Assembly (NCBI GenBank): GCA_948444865.1
Contig: CAOJVE010000010.1
Span: 1-33,531 of the forward strand
Direction of reading: 5' to 3'
DNA from: an uncultured Lachnospiraceae bacterium
GTDB taxonomy: Bacteria; Bacillota; Clostridia; Lachnospirales; Lachnospiraceae
DNA length: 33,531 nt
Numbering within the stretch: position 1 is the stretch's first letter; each line of letters starts with the position of its first letter. The notes under the pieces were generated by a model. The model saw only the letters and a program-made list of their open reading frames with translations, ran no database searches and was not told the DNA's origin. Shown here piece by piece: positions 17,418 to 26,402 of this stretch. Made by a program: the position numbers and the translations under genes.

Positions 17418-17855
17418 CTACTCAATCCTGAACAGTTCCTGCCCGTACTCCACGGCCTGCCCGTTGGAAACATAGATTTCCGCCACGGTCCCGTCGTAAT
17501 CGCTCTCAATTTCGTTCATCAGCTTCATGGCCTCCACAATGGCCAGGGTCTGGCCCTTGGTCACTTTATCCCCCACAGACACAAAGGGCTCTGCGTCCTC
17601 CGCCGGGGCCGCGTAAAAGGTTCCCACCAGCGGGGATTCCACAATCTTTCCGCCTGGAGCGGGGGCAGGCGCCGCCGTCTGCGCCTCGGATGTCTTCGCG
17701 GGCGCCGTTTCCGCCATCTCTGTCACCGGCGCCGCCTTCGTCTGCCCCTGTTTTTTGGTCAGATGCAGCTTTACGCCGCCCTCTTCGTATTTCAGCCCGG
17801 TCAGTTCGGACCTAGACACCGCTTCAATCAACCGAATCAGATTTTCAAATTCCAT
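17418..17855 (-). CDS. accB: Acetyl-CoA carboxylase biotin carboxyl carrier protein
   Basis: ESPLVGTFYAAPAEDAEPFVSVGDKVTKGQTLAIVEAMKLMNEIESDYDG. Confidence 0.96.
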   Translation of the reverse strand: MEFENLIRLIEAVSRSELTGLKYEEGGVKLHLTKKQGQTKAAPVTEMAETAPAKTSEAQTAAPAPAPGGKIVESPLVGTFYAAPAEDAEPFVSVGDKVTKGQTLAIVEAMKLMNEIESDYDGTVAEIYVSNGQAVEYGQELFRIE

Positions 17856-17869
17856 ATGACAAACACCCT

Positions 17870-19120
17870 CTAGTCTATATATTTTTTCAAAAGCAAGGTT
17901 GCGTTGTGACCGCCGAAGCCAAGAGAATTGGTCAGCGCGCAGCGGATTTCTTTTTCAATAGGCGCGCCCACGGCATAATTCAGGTCGCATTCTTCGTCCA
18001 CGTTTTGGGTTCCCATGGTCTGATGGACGAAGCCGTCCTGGATGGCTTTCACGCAGGCGATAAATTCCACGCCTCCGGCGGCGCCCAGAAGGTGGCCAAT
18101 CATGGATTTGGTGGAGTTCACCGCCGTTTTATGCGCCGCGTCGCCCAACGCCAGCTTAATGGCTTTTGTCTCGAAGAGATCGTTGTGGTGGGTTCCGGTG
18201 CCGTGGGCGTTCACATAGTCCACTTGCTCCGGGGAAATCCCGCCTTCCTTCATGGCAAGCTCCATGGCTTTCGCGGCGCCGCTGCCGTCTTCCGCTGGGG
18301 AAGTGATATGATAGGCGTCTCCGGTGGCCCCGTAGCCCGCCAGCTCCGCGTAAATTTTCGCGCCCCGCGCCCGGGCGTGCTCCAGCTCTTCCAGCACGAC
18401 GACTCCGGCGCCCTCGCCCAGCACAAATCCGTCTCGGTCTTTGTCAAAGGGGATGGAGGCCCGCAGAGGGTCTGAAGCGGTGGAAAGGGCGGTCAGGCTG
18501 GTGAACCCCGCCACGCCCAGCGGACAGATGCAGCTTTCCGCCCCTCCGGCGAACATCACGTCCGCGTCCCCGTACTGGATGGCGCGAAACGCGTCGCCGA
18601 TGGAATGGGTCCCGGAGGCGCAGGCCGTCACCACATTGGTGCATTTTCCTTTTAAGCCCAGCTGAATGGAAATATTCCCCGCCGCCATGTTGGAAATCAT
18701 CAGCGGCACCATCAGAGGATTTACCCGGGCCGGGCCTTTGGTCTGAATCCGCTCGTATTCCCGCTCCGTCTCCCGCAGGCTTCCGATGCCGGAGCCCACA
18801 ATCACGCCGGCGCGGTAGGGATCTTCCTTTGAAATGTCAAGGGCAGCATCCTCGCAGGCTTCTTTGGCCGCCGCCACCGCAAACTGGGCGAAAGGCTCCA
18901 TCCTTTTTGCCGCCTTAAAGTCCATCCTCTCTTTTGCCGAAAAGCCTTTCACTTCCGCGGCCAGCTTCACTTTGTAATCCGCCGTGTCAAACTGGGTGAT
19001 TTCCCCGATTCCCACTTTTCCGGCTTTTATGCTGTCCCAGAATTCCGGCACGGTATTGCCGATGGGCGTGATGGCGCCCATTCCGGTGATTACTACTCTT
19101 TTCTTTCTTACATTGTCCAT
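17870..19120 (-). CDS. fabF: Beta-ketoacyl-ACP synthase II
   Basis: KKRVVITGMGAITPIGNTVPEFW...VVTACASGTHSIGDAFRAI...NAHGTGTHHND...NSTKSMIGHLLGAAGGVE; start likely ATG 19120. Confidence 0.95.
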   Translation of the reverse strand: MDNVRKKRVVITGMGAITPIGNTVPEFWDSIKAGKVGIGEITQFDTADYKVKLAAEVKGFSAKERMDFKAAKRMEPFAQFAVAAAKEACEDAALDISKEDPYRAGVIVGSGIGSLRETEREYERIQTKGPARVNPLMVPLMISNMAAGNISIQLGLKGKCTNVVTACASGTHSIGDAFRAIQYGDADVMFAGGAESCICPLGVAGFTSLTALSTASDPLRASIPFDKDRDGFVLGEGAGVVVLEELEHARARGAKIYAELAGYGATGDAYHITSPAEDGSGAAKAMELAMKEGGISPEQVDYVNAHGTGTHHNDLFETKAIKLALGDAAHKTAVNSTKSMIGHLLGAAGGVEFIACVKAIQDGFVHQTMGTQNVDEECDLNYAVGAPIEKEIRCALTNSLGFGGHNATLLLKKYID

Positions 19121-19186
19121 CTTTCTTTTTCTTCCTCCTATATCAGACCAACGCACATTCCCGCGCCCCGTGCGCGGTTCTGCCGT

Positions 19187-19933
19187 TTACATCACCATTC
19201 CGCCGTCAACGTGAAGCGTCTGTCCGGTGATGTATGCGGCTTCTTCGGATGCAAGAAACGCTGCCGCCGCCGCCACATGCTCTGTTTTCCCGAATCTGCC
19301 CAGCGGAATCTGGGCTGTGGCCGCCTCTTTGACTTTTTCCGGCAGCGCGTCGGTCATGTCTGTCTCAATAAAGCCCGGCGCGATGGCGTTGACGGTGATT
19401 CCCCGGGAGGCCAGCTCTCTTGCCGCCGCTTTGGTCAGGCCGATGAGGCCCGCCTTGGATGCCGCGTAGTTGGCCTGGCCCGCATTTCCCGCCACGCCGG
19501 ACACCGAGGACATGTTGATGATGCGCCCGCTTCTCTGCTTTAACATTTGGCGGGACGCGAAGCGGATGGTATTAAAAGCGCCTTTCAGGTTTACGTCCAT
19601 CACACGGTCAAAATCTTCTTCCGACATTTTCATCAGCAGGCCGTCCCGGGTGATTCCGGCGTTGTTGACCAGAATGTCCAGATGGCCGTGCTCTTTGATT
19701 ACGTCCTGTATAAATTTTTCGCACTGTCCGTAATCGGCCACGTCGCACGGATAGACCGACGCGGCGCCGCCCGCTTCCTGGATTTCCTTTTGCGCCTGAC
19801 GGGCTTTTTCCTCGGAGCCGTTGTAGTTGATGACCACGAACGCTCCCTGTGCGGCCAATTTTTTTGCGATGGCTCTGCCGATTCCCCGGGAGGCGCCTGT
19901 TACGATGGCTGTTTTTCCTTCTAACATTTTCAT
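19187..19933 (-). CDS. fabG: 3-oxoacyl-ACP reductase
   Basis: [23 protein letters not shown]...[20 protein letters not shown]...[20 protein letters not shown]; start overlaps fabD stop (ATGA). Confidence 0.96.
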   Translation of the reverse strand: MKMLEGKTAIVTGASRGIGRAIAKKLAAQGAFVVINYNGSEEKARQAQKEIQEAGGAASVYPCDVADYGQCEKFIQDVIKEHGHLDILVNNAGITRDGLLMKMSEEDFDRVMDVNLKGAFNTIRFASRQMLKQRSGRIINMSSVSGVAGNAGQANYAASKAGLIGLTKAAARELASRGITVNAIAPGFIETDMTDALPEKVKEAATAQIPLGRFGKTEHVAAAAAFLASEEAAYITGQTLHVDGGMVM

Positions 19934-20862
19934 TCTCCTTTCAGGACGGCGACCGCCTTTTCGATGTCTTCCCATACGGAAATGTTGCACACTTTATATT
20001 TTGGATTGATTTTCTTCATGAACCCGGCCAGCGTCTTTCCCGGCCCGATTTCCACAAACTGCTCCACGCCGTCGGCGATCATCGCTTCCATGCTCTGCAT
20101 CCAGCGCACCGGAGCGCTTACCTGCCGCACCAGAAGGTCTTTTGTTTCGGCGATGTCCTCCACTTTCCGCGCCGTCACATTGGTGACGTAAGGAATGGAC
20201 AGCGGGTGAAGCTTTGTATGTTCCAGCTCTTTTGCCAGCTCTTCTCCGGCGGGCTTAAGCATGGGCGAATGGAATGGGCCGCTGACGTTGAGCATCAGGG
20301 TGCGCCTGGCCCCGGCTACTTTTAACTTTGCCGCGGCGGCTTCCACGCCGGATTTCCCGCCGGTGATGACAATCTGCCCGGGGCAGTTGTAATTGGCGAT
20401 GGTCACGTCCTCAAAATCCTCCAAGACCTCTTCGATTTTGGACGCGTCCATGGCCATCACCGCGCACATGGCCCCTTCCCCGGCGGGAACGGTATTCTGC
20501 ATGAGGATGCCCCTTTTGCGCACCAGGCGGATGGCGTCCATATCGTCCATGCCGCCGGCTGCGGCGATGGCCGCGTACTCGCCCAGACTCAGTCCGGCCG
20601 TTACGTCCGGCGTAAGGCCCGCCTCTGAAGCGGCTTTTGTCATGGCAAGACAGGCGGTGACCATGGCCGCCTGGGTGTATTCCGTCAAATCCAGCCGATC
20701 GTTTTTTTCAAAGCAAAGGGCTTTCATATCCAGCTGCAAGGTTTCGCCGGCCCTGTCAAATATTTCCCGGGCGGAGGCGTTTTTTTCGTAAAAATCCGCA
20801 CCCATCCCCGCTTTCTGCGCTCCCTGGCCCGGGTAAATAAATGCCGTTTTTATTTTACACAT
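19930..20862 (-). CDS. fabD: Malonyl-CoA:ACP S-malonyltransferase
   Basis: [22 protein letters not shown]...[25 protein letters not shown] overlap with fabK end. Confidence 0.95.
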   Translation of the reverse strand: MCKIKTAFIYPGQGAQKAGMGADFYEKNASAREIFDRAGETLQLDMKALCFEKNDRLDLTEYTQAAMVTACLAMTKAASEAGLTPDVTAGLSLGEYAAIAAAGGMDDMDAIRLVRKRGILMQNTVPAGEGAMCAVMAMDASKIEEVLEDFEDVTIANYNCPGQIVITGGKSGVEAAAAKLKVAGARRTLMLNVSGPFHSPMLKPAGEELAKELEHTKLHPLSIPYVTNVTARKVEDIAETKDLLVRQVSAPVRWMQSMEAMIADGVEQFVEIGPGKTLAGFMKKINPKYKVCNISVWEDIEKAVAVLKGE

Positions 20863-21793
20863 ACAGCCCACATCCTTTCATCAGAGCGTCGGTTTCCCGC
20901 ACCAGCTTTTCAATCAAATCTTTGCAGGACATCCGCTCTTTGACCATGCCGGCGATCTGGCCCGCCATGACGCTGCCGTTTTTCACGTCGCCGTCCACCA
21001 CGGCGTTTCTCAAGCCTCCCAGCGTCAGGTATTCCAGTTCCTCAAAGCTTGCGCCCTGCTCTTCCATGGCGATGTACTTCTTGGTCATCTCGTTTCTGAG
21101 CGCACGAATGGGGTGCCCGGCTTTTCGGCCGGTGACCCGGGTGTCTATGTCTTTGGCCTTTAAAATCCGCTCTTTGTAGTTGTCATGTACCTGGGCCTCG
21201 TTGGTGACCACAAAGCAGGTGCCCATCTGCACGCCTTTTGCGCCCAGCATGAACGCGGCGGCAATGCCTCTTCCGTCGGCGATGCCTCCGGCGGCGATCA
21301 CCGGGATTTTCACCGCGTCCACCACCTGGGGAACCAGCGTCATGGTCGTGCTCTCGCCGATATGCCCGCCGGACTCGCAGCCTTCCGCCACCACCGCGTC
21401 GGCGCCGCTGCGCTCCATGCGCTTGGCCAGGGCTACGGACGCCACCACCGGAATCACCTTCATGTCTTTGCTTTTCCACAGATCCATGTATTTTTCCGGG
21501 TTCCCGGCGCCGGTGGTTACGACTTTTACGCCCTCTTCGGCCACTACGCTGGCCACCTCATCCGCATGGGGGCTCATCAGCATAATATTTACGCCGAAGG
21601 GCTTATCGGTTAATTTCTTCGCCTCCCGGATCTGCTCCCGCACCCAGTCCGCCGGGGCGTTGGCCGCGCCGATCAGGCCCAGTCCGCCCGCTTCCGATAC
21701 GGCCGCCGCCAGATGATGCTCCGCCACCCATGCCATGCCGCCTTGAATAATGGGATATTCGATCCCCAATAATCTGCTCATTTCTGTCTGCAT
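20855..21793 (-). CDS. fabK: Enoyl-ACP reductase II (FMN)
   Basis: LLGIEYPIIQGGMAWVAEHHLAAAVSEAGGLGLIGAANAP...EGCESGGHIGESTTMTLVPQV. Confidence 0.92.
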   Translation of the reverse strand: MQTEMSRLLGIEYPIIQGGMAWVAEHHLAAAVSEAGGLGLIGAANAPADWVREQIREAKKLTDKPFGVNIMLMSPHADEVASVVAEEGVKVVTTGAGNPEKYMDLWKSKDMKVIPVVASVALAKRMERSGADAVVAEGCESGGHIGESTTMTLVPQVVDAVKIPVIAAGGIADGRGIAAAFMLGAKGVQMGTCFVVTNEAQVHDNYKERILKAKDIDTRVTGRKAGHPIRALRNEMTKKYIAMEEQGASFEELEYLTLGGLRNAVVDGDVKNGSVMAGQIAGMVKERMSCKDLIEKLVRETDALMKGCGLYV

Positions 21794-21816
21794 TTTTTTA
21801 CCCTGCCTTTATTTTC

Positions 21817-22800
21817 TCAAATCCACTCGTACAGAGACGCTCCCCAGGTCAGCCCTGCGCCGAACCCGGCCATAATCAGCTTCTGCCCTTTTTTCAGCAT
21901 CCCCTTTTGGTTCATCTCGTCTAACAGAATCGGTATGCTGGCCGACGATGTATTGCCGTATTCCTGGATGTTCACCGGGAATTTCTCCATGGGCTCTCCC
22001 AGACGCTTCGCCACCGACTCCACAATTCTTCTGTTGGCCTGGTGAAGCAAAAACCAGTCAATCTCTTCCTGCCCCACATTATTTCGCTTCAGCGTTTCCC
22101 GGATTACCTCCGGCACTTTTTTCACCGCGAATTGGAAAACGGCCTTGCCGTCCATCTGCATGAAATACTCGCCGCCGTCGTAATGACCCGGCCCCTCCGG
22201 CTCGCGCAGCACATTCCAGTCATGCCTGCTTTTTAAAGAAAGGGCAGAGCCCTTTTGGCCTTCTGAATGAGTCACCGGCAGGTACATTCTCCGGCCGTCC
22301 GCCTTCAGCACAGCCGCTCCGGCCCCGTCCCCAAACAAAATACAGGTGCCCCGGTCCCGCCAGTTGGTCAGATTGGAAAGGCTCTCGCTGCCGATGACCA
22401 GCGCGGTCCGGTAAATCCCGCCCGCCAGATAGGCCGCCGCCGTATTGTAGGCCAGGACAAATCCTGTACAGGCGGCGCTTAAGTCAAAACAGGTGGCGTT
22501 TGACGCTTTCAGCTCCTTTTGCACTTCACAGGCCGCACAGGGAAGAATCACATTGGAAGATATGGTGGACACCAAAATCAGGTCTACTTCCTCCGGAGCC
22601 ACCCCGGCGCGCTGCAATGCCCGGCGGCCTGCCTCGCTGGCCATGGAAACCGTCGTCTCCCCGTCGATGATATGCCGCCGCTCAACCCCGGTCCGCTCCC
22701 GTATCCACTGATCGCTGGTGTCCACCAGCTTCGCAATGCCATTATTATCCATTACATGGGATGGGGTGTAGGAACCCGTCCCGCATATATTCACAGCCAT
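21817..22800 (-). CDS. fabH: Beta-ketoacyl-ACP synthase III
   Basis: MAVNICGTGSYTPSHVMDNNGIAKLVDTSDQWIRERTGVERRHI...DLSAACTGFVLAYNTA; start ATG 22800 with GGGAG RBS. Confidence 0.95.
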   Translation of the reverse strand: MAVNICGTGSYTPSHVMDNNGIAKLVDTSDQWIRERTGVERRHIIDGETTVSMASEAGRRALQRAGVAPEEVDLILVSTISSNVILPCAACEVQKELKASNATCFDLSAACTGFVLAYNTAAAYLAGGIYRTALVIGSESLSNLTNWRDRGTCILFGDGAGAAVLKADGRRMYLPVTHSEGQKGSALSLKSRHDWNVLREPEGPGHYDGGEYFMQMDGKAVFQFAVKKVPEVIRETLKRNNVGQEEIDWFLLHQANRRIVESVAKRLGEPMEKFPVNIQEYGNTSSASIPILLDEMNQKGMLKKGQKLIMAGFGAGLTWGASLYEWI

Positions 22801-22819
22801 ATTTCTCCCTCTGCATTTG

Positions 22820-22877
22820 CTTTGATTGTAAATTATTTTGGTTTTCAAAGTATATACCCGCCGCCTCCGTTTGTCAA
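22820..22877 (-). promoter_or_regulatory. fabH operon promoter with candidate FabT-type operator
   Basis: Minus strand TTGACA (22872-22877), 17-bp spacer, TATACT (22849-22854); directly downstream CTTTGA...TCAAAG (22820-22850) inverted half-sites. Confidence 0.7.
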
Positions 22878-22971
22878 GGGCTTTATGCAGATAAATCAAA
22901 TTTTCCCATTGATTCCCACCGCCCCTTTCGGTTATAGTTATCTTAAATTATTTATGAAGAGGGTGAATAGA

Positions 22972-23688
22972 ATGAACATAAGAGCGATTTTATTTGACTT
23001 GGACGGAACGCTGCTGCCCATGGACCAGGAACGCTTCACGAAGGGCTACTTTCAGCTGCTGGCCGCGAACATGGCCAAAAGCGGCTACGAACCTAAAAAA
23101 CTGATCGACGCCATATGGGCCGGGACCGCCGCCATGGTCAAAAACGACGGAAAAAGAACCAACGAAAAAGTCTTCTGGGAGAAAATGGCCGAGAGCTACG
23201 GCCCTGGCGTCTACGACGACATTCCTCTGTTCGACGCATTTTACAGAGGTGATTTCCAAAAAGCCAAAAGCTTCTGCGGCTTCAATTCGGACGCGGCCAG
23301 AACCGTCCGCCAGGCGCGGGAAATGGGCTATCAAACGGCGCTGGCCACCAATCCCGTCTTCCCCATGGTCGCCCAGGAAAGCCGCCTAGGCTGGGCGGGC
23401 CTTGCCCTTTCCGATTTCGAGCTTTGCACATCGTATGAAAACGCCGGCTACTGCAAGCCCAATCCCCTTTACTACGCGGACATCGCCCGCCGCTTAAATC
23501 TCGATCCTAAAGAGTGCTGCATGGTGGGCAACGACACGACCGAGGATCTGGCGGCGGCCGAAATCGGAATGCAGACCTTTTTGCTCACCGACTGCCTAAT
23601 CCACAAAAAACAGACGGACATATCCGCCTGCCCCCAGGGGGATTTCGCCGCGCTGCTGAATTTCATCGGGAAAATGCAAAAAGCATAG
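22972..23688 (+). CDS. HAD family hydrolase
   Basis: IRAILFDLDGTLLPMDQERF...CCMVGNDTTEDLAAAEIGM; ATG 22972 after GAAGAGGGTGA; the 389-aa track ORF is over-extended. Confidence 0.88.
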   Translation: MNIRAILFDLDGTLLPMDQERFTKGYFQLLAANMAKSGYEPKKLIDAIWAGTAAMVKNDGKRTNEKVFWEKMAESYGPGVYDDIPLFDAFYRGDFQKAKSFCGFNSDAARTVRQAREMGYQTALATNPVFPMVAQESRLGWAGLALSDFELCTSYENAGYCKPNPLYYADIARRLNLDPKECCMVGNDTTEDLAAAEIGMQTFLLTDCLIHKKQTDISACPQGDFAALLNFIGKMQKA

Positions 23689-23697
23689 AGAAAGTTA

Positions 23698-23725
23698 TTG
23701 ACATATGTCATAAACATGTTATAAT
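23698..23725 (+). promoter_or_regulatory. Promoter with embedded palindromic operator for the DUF134-NifX gene
   Basis: TTGACA (23698-23703), 16-bp spacer, TATAAT (23720-23725); perfect 12-bp palindrome TGACATATGTCA (23699-23710) overlapping -35/spacer. Confidence 0.7.
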
Positions 23726-23755
23726 GAATTTCATTAAAAAAGCGGAGGAAAACCC

Positions 23756-24496
23756 ATGCCAAGACCGTGCAAAAAGAGACGCATCTGCGCCAGGCCTTCC
23801 TGCCTGCAGTTTGGACCGCTGGGGGGCGGCAGTCCCACAGAGCCGGCTGTGTTCATGACGCTGGATGAATATGAATGCATCCGCCTGATGGATTACGAAG
23901 GCCTGACCCAGCAGCAGTGCGCCGCGCAGATGGACGTAGCGCGGACGACGATCCAGGGCATTTACAGCAGCGCCCGGCAGAAGATCGCCTTCTGTCTGGT
24001 GAACGGATGCCCTTTGCGCCTGGAGGGCGGCAATGTGATCCTCTGTGAAAAAAAAGCGCACTGCCGCAAACACTGCTGCGGCAATCAAAAAAAGAAAAGT
24101 GAGGATATTCAGATGAAAATTGGCGTTACCTATGAAAATGGACAGATTTACCAGCACTTCGGACACACACAGTTTTTTAAAGTTTATGATATCCAGGATA
24201 ACAAAATCGTGCAGTCTGCCGTTGTGGACACCAACGGACAGGGACACGGCGCGCTGGCCGGATTTTTGCAGGAATATCAGGTGGACACGCTGATCTGCGG
24301 CGGCATCGGCGGCGGCGCCCAGAATGCGCTGAACGCGGCAGGCATCCGTCTGTTCTGCGGCGTATCCGGCGACGCTGACAGCGCCGTGGAAGCGCTGCTG
24401 CGCGGTGAGCTGGAATATTCCACGGAGGCCAACTGCAGCCATCACGAACACCACGGCCACGATCACGCCTGCGGTGACCACGGTTGCCATCACTAA
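23756..24496 (+). CDS. DUF134 HTH domain fused to NifX/NifB-type dinitrogenase cofactor-associated domain
   Basis: MPRPCKKRRICARPSCLQFGP...LDEYECIRLMDYEGLTQQQCAAQMDVARTTIQGIYSSARQKIA then MKIGVTYENGQIYQHFGHTQFFKVYDIQDNKIVQ; His-rich C-terminus. Confidence 0.85.
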   Translation: MPRPCKKRRICARPSCLQFGPLGGGSPTEPAVFMTLDEYECIRLMDYEGLTQQQCAAQMDVARTTIQGIYSSARQKIAFCLVNGCPLRLEGGNVILCEKKAHCRKHCCGNQKKKSEDIQMKIGVTYENGQIYQHFGHTQFFKVYDIQDNKIVQSAVVDTNGQGHGALAGFLQEYQVDTLICGGIGGGAQNALNAAGIRLFCGVSGDADSAVEALLRGELEYSTEANCSHHEHHGHDHACGDHGCHH

Positions 24497-24505
24497 AAAG
24501 AGGGC

Positions 24506-25120
24506 TTGGCCATGGAGCGACCCAACAGAGCTTTTCAGGAAATGCTGCTTCCGGCAAGAGAACGGCTGTATGGCCGGGACCCGGCGGACATCGCCCAGAA
24601 GTCCGGCGCCTTCTATGACTCGGCTTCAGGCCTGCTGACGGTTCCCAGCCTGCATCAGACCATTGCCGTGTCGTTCCCCGCGCTTTCCTGCGAACCCGCG
24701 CTGGAGAACTGGCATCACCTGCTGCTTTTCCATTATCTGGATATGGCGGATGGCTTTCCAGTCACGGAGCAGCTCATTCCTTTCGGCAATTTAAAAGACG
24801 GATTGATCCGCGGAACCAAGTTTGACCGCACTGTTGAGGCGGAGCTGGGCAAATTCCTGGCGGACAAAGAGCCTGCCAGGCTTAAGGATATCTGCGCGTC
24901 GCTGGGGGCGAAAATCGTGGATTCCAAGGCGGACTTTACCGCTGTGTTCCCGTTTTTCCCCCGCTATCCGATGACGCTGAACGTCTGGTTCGCGGACGAG
25001 GAGTTTGCTGCGGCCGGGAAGCTGCTGCTCTCCAAAAGCGCCGACCATTACCTGACCGTGGAGGACGCCGTGACTGCGGGGGACGTTTTGCTGAAGCTGC
25101 TCAACGCCCAAAGCTATTAA
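24506..25120 (+). CDS. DUF3786 family protein
   Basis: GRDPADIAQKSGAFYD...PALENWHHLLLFHYLDMADGFPVTEQLIPFGNLKDGLIRGTKFDRTVE; immediately downstream of DUF134-NifX gene. Confidence 0.75.
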   Translation: MAMERPNRAFQEMLLPARERLYGRDPADIAQKSGAFYDSASGLLTVPSLHQTIAVSFPALSCEPALENWHHLLLFHYLDMADGFPVTEQLIPFGNLKDGLIRGTKFDRTVEAELGKFLADKEPARLKDICASLGAKIVDSKADFTAVFPFFPRYPMTLNVWFADEEFAAAGKLLLSKSADHYLTVEDAVTAGDVLLKLLNAQSY

Positions 25121-25127
25121 AAAATAC

Positions 25128-25168
25128 AAAAAAGACAGCCGGGTTTTCATTCCCTGGCTGTCTTTTTT
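25128..25168. terminator. Bidirectional intrinsic terminator
   Basis: AAAAAAGACAGCC/GGCTGTCTTTTTT 13-bp perfect stem, between convergent genes. Confidence 0.85.
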
Positions 25169-25181
25169 ACTATCGCAATCA

Positions 25182-26387
25182 TCAGGAATCGGACTCTTCT
25201 AATTCCTCGTTCCCTTCAATCAGCAAATAAACATCTGTGCGGTACATTCCCTTTGAACAGGCTTCTTCGTGGTCGGCCACATAGATATCGATGCAGTTCT
25301 TCTTAATCCCGGAACCGCAGTCCTCCGCCACGTACACCTGGCCGTTGATGACCACTTTCGTGCCATAGGGAATCTGCTTGGGATACACGGCGATCGTGTG
25401 GTTCGTCACCGGAACGGCCCCGCTGGCCGTGGAGTTCATGCCGGAATAAGGCCCGCAGCAGATGCTGCACGCGCAGTAATGGGTAATCCGAAACTCTCCC
25501 AGCCTCTCTAATTTCGCCGTGGCGGACACGTTGACCGCTTCGCCCTCGTTTACAATAATCGCGTTGGCCGCTTCCGTGGAGTCCTGGAGGTTCTCCGTGA
25601 CTGCTTTGGCCCAGATGCTGTCGTCTCCTTCCGACGACGGGCCGATCACAGCTTCGCCTTCAAGCAGCGCGTCCGGCTCCTCAAGCTCCTGTTCGTTTTC
25701 CGATTCTGTGGCGGTTTCCTCGGGCTTTTCGGTTCCTTTTTCCCCGTCCTTCGGCTCCTCTTTGATCTCGGATAAAACCGAATTCTGCACAAAACCGGTC
25801 ACTTTTTTCCCGGAGTCGTTGGTATAGGAGATCTGGCTCCAGTTGTCGCTGCACATGCCCGTGCAGTCAACGCGGTCGCCCTCGGAGACTTCCCCCACGC
25901 TCAATCCGTCCCGAATGCCGGGAAAATTCAAAACCTCGGAGTCTTCCCGCACGGCCAGTTTCTCATTCATTTTTTTGATCAGCGGGTCCGTGGATAAATA
26001 ATAGGATTCCGCATAGCCGTATGCCTTTTTGCCGTCTTCTTCGATGACCAGTTTGCTCCAGCCGTTGTCACACAGACCCACCCGTTTCACCAGGGCCCCG
26101 AAGGGGACGCTTTTGATAGAGGTTGCGTCTATATTGGGATGTTCACGGATCTTCAGGGAAGCGCTGGAACTGTATGCCTCCCCGGTGAGAGCGACCATTT
26201 TGCCTTTGTTTCCTTTTCCGTCCTCAAAATACTGGATCACGGCCGGCGTGCCTTTGGCCTCTATTTTATTGATGGCGGCCTTATAATCCAGCGTGGCGGC
26301 TTTCACCCCCGCCGGACATACGATCGCAAGAGAAACGGTCAGCATAACCGCTAAAATTTTCTTCACCCTGCACTCCTTTCTTCCCAA
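25182..26387 (-). CDS. Secreted SH3-like plus 3D-domain (YabE/Rpf2-type) cell-wall protein
   Basis: Signal peptide; C-terminal FRITHYCACSICCGPYSGMNSTASGAVPVTNHTIAVYPKQIPYGTKVVINGQVYVAEDCGSGIKKNCIDIYVADHEEA. Confidence 0.8.
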   Translation of the reverse strand: MGRKECRVKKILAVMLTVSLAIVCPAGVKAATLDYKAAINKIEAKGTPAVIQYFEDGKGNKGKMVALTGEAYSSSASLKIREHPNIDATSIKSVPFGALVKRVGLCDNGWSKLVIEEDGKKAYGYAESYYLSTDPLIKKMNEKLAVREDSEVLNFPGIRDGLSVGEVSEGDRVDCTGMCSDNWSQISYTNDSGKKVTGFVQNSVLSEIKEEPKDGEKGTEKPEETATESENEQELEEPDALLEGEAVIGPSSEGDDSIWAKAVTENLQDSTEAANAIIVNEGEAVNVSATAKLERLGEFRITHYCACSICCGPYSGMNSTASGAVPVTNHTIAVYPKQIPYGTKVVINGQVYVAEDCGSGIKKNCIDIYVADHEEACSKGMYRTDVYLLIEGNEELEESDS

Positions 26388-26402
26388 CTGTATTGTCTGT
26401 CT

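Noticed and set aside
22519-22971. N-terminal extension of the HAD hydrolase ORF (22519 start)
   Set aside because: The extension overlaps fabH and its promoter on the other strand; the conserved HAD start MNIRAILFDLDGT with RBS is at 22972.
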